Shown in pieces: positions 58,838-64,000 of a stretch of 64,000 nucleotides of DNA. Source of the DNA: Acidimicrobiaceae bacterium (lineage in GTDB: Bacteria; Actinomycetota; Acidimicrobiia; Acidimicrobiales; RAAP-2); NCBI GenBank assembly GCA_027306605.1, contig DAHUZK010000078.1, positions 1 through 64,000 of the forward strand, in the 5' to 3' direction. The notes under the pieces are model-generated. The model did no database searches. It saw only the letters and a list, made by a program, of their open reading frames with translations, and was not told the origin of the DNA. Numbering within the stretch: position 1 is the stretch's first letter; each line of letters starts with the position of its first letter. The position numbers and the translations under genes were made by a program.

Positions 58838-60388
58838 TCAGCCCGGTCCGGCGGCGCGCAGGGCATCGGCGAAGCCCCGGACGCGCAGCCCGGTGATCCG
58901 CCCGCCGTCGGTGTCGAACTCGTCGCGCACGCGCGACTGGGCGCCGCCGAGGTGCACGTCGATGTCGACCGTGACGTGGCGCCCGTCGAGCTGGAGCGGC
59001 CCGGGGACCGGCCGGAAGTCTTCGAAGACGAAGGTGTGCTCGGTGTAGTAGCGGAGGATGTCGTCGGTCCCGGTGCGGCGATCGCCGTCCACGTCGAAGG
59101 TGGCCTCGGGCGCGAAGAGCGAGCGCAGCATCTCGACGTCGTGGGCGGTGACGGCGGCGAAGTAGTCGTCGACGATGCCCGCCGGTGCAGGGCGGCGCGA
59201 CGGGAGGCGGTAGATACCCCGGGCGTTGAGGCCGAGCACCTTGGCCTGGACCGCGGTGGGGCAGGGGGCGACGGTCGCCCGCAACGCCTCGACGGCTCCG
59301 GGGAACGTGGCGTCGTGGTGCGGGTAGTCGCTGCCCCACACGATGCGCTCGGCGCCGACGAAGGGGACGAGCGCCGGCAGCGTGTGCTCGTCGACCTCGA
59401 AGCTGATGGCGCACTGGCGGGCGAAGTACTCCGAAGGGGGCATCCGCAGGTCGGGACAGAAGCCCCCGAAGGATTCCGCCTGCTCGTCGAGGCGCTCGAG
59501 CCAGAACGGCGCCCAGCCTCCCGACGACTCGAGGAAGACGACGCGCAGGCCGGGGTGGCGCTCCAGCACGCCGAAGGCGATCAGCTGTGCGCAGGCCAGC
59601 ATCTGCTCGAACGAGTGCGACACGGCGTGGAGGACGAGCGGGTTGAAGGGGCGGTCCGCGCCCAGTGTCGGCACGATGACGGAGCTCCCCTCGTGCACAC
59701 CGACGGGGACGCCGAGCTCCTCGGCGGCATCCCACAGGGGCTCGTAGGCCCGGTCGCACAGCGAGCGGCCGAGGCACGGGTTCGGCCGTACGAACCCCGC
59801 CACGAACCCGAGCTCGTCGACGGCGCGCCGCAGCTCGCGCACGGCGGCGGCGGGATCCTGCAGCGGCAGCAGTGCGGCTCCGAAGAGCCGGGTGCGGTCG
59901 GCGGCGCAGTAGCCGGCCAGCCAGTCGTTGTAGGCCCGGGCCAACCCCGCGGCGGCCCCGGTGTCCTCGACGACGGAGAAGTAGAGCCCGAGGGTCGGGT
60001 AGAGCACCGCCTGGTCGATCCCCTCGGCGTCCATGTCGGCCAGCCGGGCCACGGGGTCGGACCCGCCGGGCTGGGCCTCGGCCAGCGGGCGGAACGTCGA
60101 GGGTTGGTCGAACGTGGAGCCCGGGCGGGCGAGCGAACCGAGCGGGACGGCCAGGATCTCGCGGCCGCCCACGGTGACGTGCTCGTAGCCGCCGGCGTCG
60201 GGCGTGATCACGGGGCGGAAGGCCTCCGGCAGCCCCTGCCACGCCCCGGGCGGCTCGACCACGTGTCCGTCCGCGTCGACCACCGGTCCCGCCCGCGGCG
60301 GCAGCGGCAGTGGGGACGGCGGCGGCAGTGGGGACGGCGGCAGTGGTGACGGCGGGGACGGCGGTCGGCGCGGCGTCGGTGCCTCCAT
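58838..60388 (-). CDS. Amidohydrolase family 2 fused to a C-terminal SnoaL-like domain
   Basis: A 516-aa two-domain protein. Residues about 35-400 are an amidohydrolase-2 TIM barrel (VVDADGHVVEP metal motif, HEGSSVIVPTLG, VFLESSGGWAPFWLERL, VWGSDYPHHDATFPG). Residues about 405-516 look like an NTF2/SnoaL fold (GIVDDYFAAVTAHDVEMLRSLFAPEATFDVDG ... GRHVTVDIDVHLGG). I know of no standard family with this fusion. The N-terminus has a PSP/PLP repeat (PPSPPSPLPPSPLP) from a DNA repeat. Only 1 bp separates it from the stop of the preceding gene, so they are coupled. Decarboxylation or hydrolysis of a cyclic acid is plausible. Confidence 0.8.
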   Translation of the reverse strand: MEAPTPRRPPSPPSPLPPSPLPPPSPLPLPPRAGPVVDADGHVVEPPGAWQGLPEAFRPVITPDAGGYEHVTVGGREILAVPLGSLARPGSTFDQPSTFRPLAEAQPGGSDPVARLADMDAEGIDQAVLYPTLGLYFSVVEDTGAAAGLARAYNDWLAGYCAADRTRLFGAALLPLQDPAAAVRELRRAVDELGFVAGFVRPNPCLGRSLCDRAYEPLWDAAEELGVPVGVHEGSSVIVPTLGADRPFNPLVLHAVSHSFEQMLACAQLIAFGVLERHPGLRVVFLESSGGWAPFWLERLDEQAESFGGFCPDLRMPPSEYFARQCAISFEVDEHTLPALVPFVGAERIVWGSDYPHHDATFPGAVEALRATVAPCPTAVQAKVLGLNARGIYRLPSRRPAPAGIVDDYFAAVTAHDVEMLRSLFAPEATFDVDGDRRTGTDDILRYYTEHTFVFEDFRPVPGPLQLDGRHVTVDIDVHLGGAQSRVRDEFDTDGGRITGLRVRGFADALRAAGPG

Positions 60389-60389
60389 G

Positions 60390-61646
60390 TCAGGAGCGCC
60401 AGTCGTCGACCGGGGGCAGGGGGTGGCGGAACAAGCGGGCGGCATTGCCCGCCGCCACCGCGCGCAGCTCGTCCTCGGGCAGCGCGCCCCAGTTCTCCAG
60501 GAGCACGCGCTGGGTCTCGGGCCACGACGAGTCGGCGTGGGGGTAGTCGCTCTCCACCATGATGTGGTCGAGCCCGATCACGTGGCGCTGCACCACGGCG
60601 GAGGGGTCGTCGATGGAGCAGAACCAGAAGTTGCGGCGCAGCACCTCGCTCGGGAGCAGGTCGGTGGGCCACGCTGTGCTCTCGGTGCCCGAGGCCGAGT
60701 GCCTGATGACGTAGTCGGTGCGGTCCATCAGCATCGGGACCCACCCGATGCCGCCTTCGGAGAGCGCGATGGCCAGGCGGGGGAAGCGCAGCGGGACGCC
60801 CGACCACAGCCACTCGCCGGCGGAGAGCAGCGCGTTGACCGGGAAGAAGGTCGGCAAGAGCTCGAAGGGCGGGTCGGGCGAGGGGAGGGGGGCCCAGGCC
60901 GACGCGCCGGTGTGCAGGCAGACGACCGTGCCGGTCTCCTCGCAGGCGGCGAAGAAGGGATCCCAGTCGCCGCTGAAGATCGAAGGCAGGTTCAACCGGG
61001 CCGGGAATTCGGGGAAGCTCACCGCCTTGAAGCCGCGCGCCGCGTTCGCCCGCACCTCGGCGGCCGCCACCTCGATGTCGGCCAGCCACGGCAACTGGAG
61101 CGGGATGATGCGCTCGGGCGCGTAGGCGGCCCAGGTGTCGATGTGCCAGTCGTTGAAGGCGCGCAGACAGGCCAGGCCGAGCTCCTTGTCCTGCGCCCGC
61201 GAGTACACGGCGCCGCAGAAGCCCGAGACGAGCGAGGGGAAGCACAGCGACGCCCACAGCCCGGCGCGGTCCATGTCCTCGATACGGGCCGCGATGTCGA
61301 AGCACCCGGGCCGCATCTGGTCGAAGCGGGCCGGGTCCATGCTCCACTCCTCGCGGGGCCGGCCCACCACCGCGTTCAGCCCCACGTTGGGGTACCGGTT
61401 GCCCTCGAAGAGCCACGCCTGCGATCCGTCGTCCTCTTCGACCACCCGGGGCGCGCCGGCCTGGAGAGGGGCGGGCAGCCGGCCGTCGAAGAGGTCGGGC
61501 GGTTCGATCAGGTGGTCGTCCACCGAGATCACCGGTACGCGCACCGGCCGCGGCTCGGGGTCGGGGAGCAAGGAGGCCCGAGGCGATGCATTCCCGGTTG
61601 GGGTCGTGGCGCCCGTACCGGCCCGTTGCGTCTCGACGGCTCCCAC
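60390..61646 (-). CDS. Amidohydrolase family 2 protein
   Basis: A 418-aa TIM-barrel amidohydrolase. SVDDHLIEPPDLFDGRLP is the N-terminal metal motif, RYPNVGLNAVVGRPREEW and ESDYPHADSSWPET the later conserved regions. The same architecture and several phrases (VGLNAVVGRPPEEY, ALSEGGIGW) occur in the protein at 20063-21361, so the two are paralogues. The start GTG 61646 is supported by GATAGT on the minus strand 10 nt upstream. It shares operator site 9 with the divergent aldehyde dehydrogenase and is followed by the SnoaL-fused amidohydrolase. Confidence 0.85.
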   Translation of the reverse strand: MGAVETQRAGTGATTPTGNASPRASLLPDPEPRPVRVPVISVDDHLIEPPDLFDGRLPAPLQAGAPRVVEEDDGSQAWLFEGNRYPNVGLNAVVGRPREEWSMDPARFDQMRPGCFDIAARIEDMDRAGLWASLCFPSLVSGFCGAVYSRAQDKELGLACLRAFNDWHIDTWAAYAPERIIPLQLPWLADIEVAAAEVRANAARGFKAVSFPEFPARLNLPSIFSGDWDPFFAACEETGTVVCLHTGASAWAPLPSPDPPFELLPTFFPVNALLSAGEWLWSGVPLRFPRLAIALSEGGIGWVPMLMDRTDYVIRHSASGTESTAWPTDLLPSEVLRRNFWFCSIDDPSAVVQRHVIGLDHIMVESDYPHADSSWPETQRVLLENWGALPEDELRAVAAGNAARLFRHPLPPVDDWRS

Positions 61647-61651
61647 GAAAG

Positions 61652-61667
61652 GTGACACTATCGTCAG
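61652..61667. promoter_or_regulatory. Candidate regulon operator, site 9 (GTGAC-N6-GTCAG)
   Basis: GTGAC actatc GTCAG between the divergent amidohydrolase and aldehyde dehydrogenase. It overlaps the minus-strand -10 GATAGT. Confidence 0.6.
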
Positions 61668-61693
61668 GGAAGTCGGCCGGCCCGGGGGTGCGC

Positions 61694-63229
61694 ATGACGA
61701 CACAGGTTGAGGACCTCACGACCCGCGTCGGGCTCCTGGTCGGCGGCGAGGTGGTCCACGGCGGGGCCGGGTCGTACCCGGTCACGAACCCGGCCCGCCC
61801 GTCGGAGGTCGTCCTGGACGCGCCGGCCACCTCGCCGGCTCAGCTGGACGCCGCCGTGGCCGCGGCCCGGCGTTCCCAGCCGGCCTGGGCCGCCCTGGCC
61901 ATGGAGGAGCGGGCCGCCCGGGTGGTGGCGGCCGCCGAGGCCGGTGTCGCCTTCGGCGAGGCCAACGACCTGGCGCGCCTGCTCACGCGGGAGCACGGCA
62001 AGACGCACGTCGAGGCCGTCTTCGACACCGCCACCATGGGCGGCATGGCGGCGGCCTTCGCCCCGCTCGTGGCCGATGCCCTGGCGGCGCGTGACCTGAG
62101 CGGGGGCGCGACCCGGATCGAGTGGGTCCCCCACGGGGTGGTGGCGGCCGTCCTCCCGTTCAACTGGCCCGTCTCGGTCATGGGCAACAAGGTGCTGCCG
62201 GCGCTGCTGGCCGGGGACACCGTCGTGGTGAAGGCGCCGCCCACCTGCCCCGCCGCCGTGTTGCTGGTGGCGGCGGCCATGGCCGAGCTGCTGCCTCCGG
62301 GTGTGCTCAACGTGGTCAACGGCCCCGACGCCGCCCTCGGGGCGGCGCTGGTGGGCCACCCCGACGTGGACATGGTGTCGTTCACCGGCGGCGTGCGCAC
62401 GGGCCAGGCGGTGATGGCCGCCGCCGCCACCACCACCCGGCCCGTCGTGCTCGAGCTCGGGGGCAACGACGCCGCCATCCTGGCGCCCGACGTCGCCGGC
62501 GACGACGACCTGGCCGGGCGGGTCTTCGACGCGGCGTTCGTCACGGCGGGACAGGTCTGCATGGCGATCAAGCGCCTCTACGTGCACCGCGACCGCATGG
62601 AGGAGACGGTGGACGCGCTGTCGGGGCGCATGGCGGGAGAGGTGGTGGGCGACGGGCTGGCCCCCGGGGTCACGATGGGCCCGGTGCACACCGCCTCGGC
62701 CCGGGACCGGGTCGAGGCGATGGTGAGGGAGGCGGAGCAGGGCGGTGCCGCAGTGCTGCGCCCGGGCCGTGTGCGACCCGAGGACGAGGGCGCCGGCGGC
62801 TACTTCGTCTCGCCCGCCCTCGTGGTCGACCCGGCGCCCGACGCCGCCATCGTGCGCGAGGAGCAGTTCGCGCCGGCCCTGCCCGTCATCCCCTACGACG
62901 ACATCGCACACGCGATCGACGCCGCCAACGACACCGACTTCGGGCTCTGCGCCTCCGTCTGGAGCAACGACGAGACGTTGGCGGCCGGGCTCGCCTCTCG
63001 CCTCGTCGCCGGGACCGTGTTCGTGAACACGCACGGCATCTCCTCGCTCGACATGCACGCGCCCATGGGGGGCTGGAAGCAGTCGGGCTTCGGCGTGGAG
63101 TTGGGCACCGAGGGCATGCAGGCCTTGGCCCGCCAACGGGTGCGCATCACGCGTCCCGCGCCGCCGGCTGACACGACCGGAGCGCCGGCCACCGAAGCGC
63201 CGGCCACCGAAGAGGAGGGACGGTCGTGA
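61694..63229 (+). CDS. Aldehyde dehydrogenase
   Basis: A 511-aa NAD(P)-dependent aldehyde dehydrogenase. Catalytic residues are E254 (VLELGGND) and C289 (AGQVCMAIKRLYV), spaced 35 residues as in the family; PFNWPVSVMGNKVLPALLAGDTVVVKAP and SFTGGVRTGQ form the cofactor pocket. The last residues are an APATE duplication (15-bp repeat). The start ATG 61694 follows GGGGGTGCGC. A final oxidation of an aldehyde to the acid, for example after the GMC dehydrogenase, is plausible. The stop overlaps the start of the next amidohydrolase (GTGA). Confidence 0.93.
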   Translation: MTTQVEDLTTRVGLLVGGEVVHGGAGSYPVTNPARPSEVVLDAPATSPAQLDAAVAAARRSQPAWAALAMEERAARVVAAAEAGVAFGEANDLARLLTREHGKTHVEAVFDTATMGGMAAAFAPLVADALAARDLSGGATRIEWVPHGVVAAVLPFNWPVSVMGNKVLPALLAGDTVVVKAPPTCPAAVLLVAAAMAELLPPGVLNVVNGPDAALGAALVGHPDVDMVSFTGGVRTGQAVMAAAATTTRPVVLELGGNDAAILAPDVAGDDDLAGRVFDAAFVTAGQVCMAIKRLYVHRDRMEETVDALSGRMAGEVVGDGLAPGVTMGPVHTASARDRVEAMVREAEQGGAAVLRPGRVRPEDEGAGGYFVSPALVVDPAPDAAIVREEQFAPALPVIPYDDIAHAIDAANDTDFGLCASVWSNDETLAAGLASRLVAGTVFVNTHGISSLDMHAPMGGWKQSGFGVELGTEGMQALARQRVRITRPAPPADTTGAPATEAPATEEEGRS

Positions 63230-64000
63230 CCATCGCCATTCGCGGCGGCACGGTGGTGGACGGGACGGGCGCGCCCCCGGTGCGGGCCGACGTGGTGATC
63301 GACGGTGACCGGGTCGCCGCGGTGGTCGGGACGGGTGCGCCGCCGGTGCGGGCCGACGCGGTGATCGACGCCGACGGGCTGCTGGTGGCCCCCGGTTTCG
63401 TCGACCTGCACACGCACTACGACGCGCAGCTGTTCTGGGACCCCGACGCCAGCCCGTCACCGCTCCACGGTGTGACGACGGTGCTCGGTGGCAACTGCGG
63501 ATTCTCGCTGGCGCCGCTGGCCCCCGAGAGCGCCGACTACATAAGCCGCATGATGGCCCGTGTCGAGGGCATGCCGCTGGCCGCCCTGCGGGCCGGTCTG
63601 CCCTGGGACTGGCGCTCCTTCGGCGAGTGGCTCGGGCGTCTCGACGGACGCATCGCCGTCAACGCAGGGTTCCTGGCCGGCCACTCGACGCTGCGCCGGC
63701 TGGTGATGGGCGAGCGCGCCGTCGGCGGCGAGGCCACCGCGGCCGATCTCGACGCCATGGAGGCGGCCCTCCACGCCGCACTGGCGGAGGGTGCGCTCGG
63801 CTTCTCCACCTCACAGGTGCACACGCACAACGACGGCGACGGCCAACCGGTCCCGTCGCGGGCGGCGGGACGCCAGGAGATGGAGCGCCTGGCCGGCGCC
63901 GTCCGGGCCCACCCGGGCACGACGGTCGAGCTGATCGTGCCCGGGTGCCTCAACGGCTTCAGCGCGGACGAGGTCGAGTTCCTCGGCACCATGTCGCTCC
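63226..64000 (+). CDS. N-acyl-D-amino-acid deacylase-like amidohydrolase (3' end outside window)
   Basis: 258 codons are visible. GTG 63226 overlaps the aldehyde dehydrogenase stop and has GGAGGGA upstream. The metal motif DLHTHYDAQLFWDPDASPSPLHGVTTVLGGNCG matches the D-aminoacylase group and the protein at 57083. Residues about 13-56 contain a 22-residue tandem duplication (GTGAPPVRADVVID ... GTGAPPVRADAVIDADG) in the first beta domain. The C-terminal domain lies beyond the window, so activity cannot be judged. Confidence 0.88.
   Translation, partial: MTIAIRGGTVVDGTGAPPVRADVVIDGDRVAAVVGTGAPPVRADAVIDADGLLVAPGFVDLHTHYDAQLFWDPDASPSPLHGVTTVLGGNCGFSLAPLAPESADYISRMMARVEGMPLAALRAGLPWDWRSFGEWLGRLDGRIAVNAGFLAGHSTLRRLVMGERAVGGEATAADLDAMEAALHAALAEGALGFSTSQVHTHNDGDGQPVPSRAAGRQEMERLAGAVRAHPGTTVELIVPGCLNGFSADEVEFLGTMSL

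Overview
The window is about 70% G+C bacterial chromosome. It has GTG-rich starts, frequent GTGA/ATGA start-stop overlaps, and many genes whose start codon follows a TAnnnT hexamer by 6-8 nt (leaderless promoters). With the DUF222-HNH protein, F420-type enzymes (LLM oxidoreductase, deazaflavin-dependent nitroreductase family), mycobacterial-style acyl-CoA dehydrogenases, an SCP-x-like lipid-transfer protein with its DUF35 partner, and secreted repeat beta-propellers, this points to Actinomycetota. An Acidimicrobiia-like lineage is my best guess; that placement is inference. I saw no rRNA, tRNA, CRISPR, transposase or phage genes.

Layout. 1-5.2 kb: the 3'-truncated end of a secreted propeller gene, a D-2-hydroxyacid dehydrogenase and cupin, then an AllA-like lyase, TesB thioesterase and SDR. 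5.2-14.2 kb: a TetR gene beside its best operator candidate, a fused CoA-transferase, a complete branched-chain/amide-type ABC importer (binding protein, fused LivH-LivM permease, LivG, LivF) and a thiolase. 14.2-25.4 kb: small membrane proteins, DinB, crotonases, rlmN, an amidohydrolase, clpP divergent from an XRE regulator and a catalytically dead ClpP paralogue, redox genes and a decayed DUF429 gene. 25.4-31.3 kb: a thiolase-like protein, a divergent split acyl-CoA dehydrogenase pair and an acyl-CoA ligase. 31.3-39.8 kb: HNH protein, zinc ribbon, SRPBCC, a second TetR, then P450, [3Fe-4S] ferredoxin, fused double acyl-CoA dehydrogenase and another dehydrogenase. 40-41.5 kb: a secreted CAP-like/propeller protein. 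41.5-49.6 kb: CaiB CoA-transferase, crotonase, a second divergent dehydrogenase pair, a ligase divergent from a dehydrogenase. 49.6-64 kb: a broken DMT permease, alpha/beta hydrolase, a gluconate-dehydrogenase-3/GMC pair, the lipid-transfer/DUF35 pair, HAD phosphatase, LLM oxidoreductase, four amidohydrolases (one fused to a SnoaL-like domain, one cut by the window end) and an aldehyde dehydrogenase.

How it fits together. Most genes activate, dehydrogenate, hydrate, thiolyse or retro-aldol cleave CoA esters, with oxidation (P450, GMC, ALDH) and hydrolysis feeding in. This suits degradation of a bulky, branched or alicyclic acid (steroid-like or terpenoid-like); the substrate cannot be read from sequence. 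The most striking shared signal is a palindrome, STGAC-N6-GTCAS, found in nine intergenic regions, nearly all in front of these catabolic genes. I interpret it as the operator of a TetR-type regulon. A second theme is short tandem duplications concentrated at gene starts and ends.
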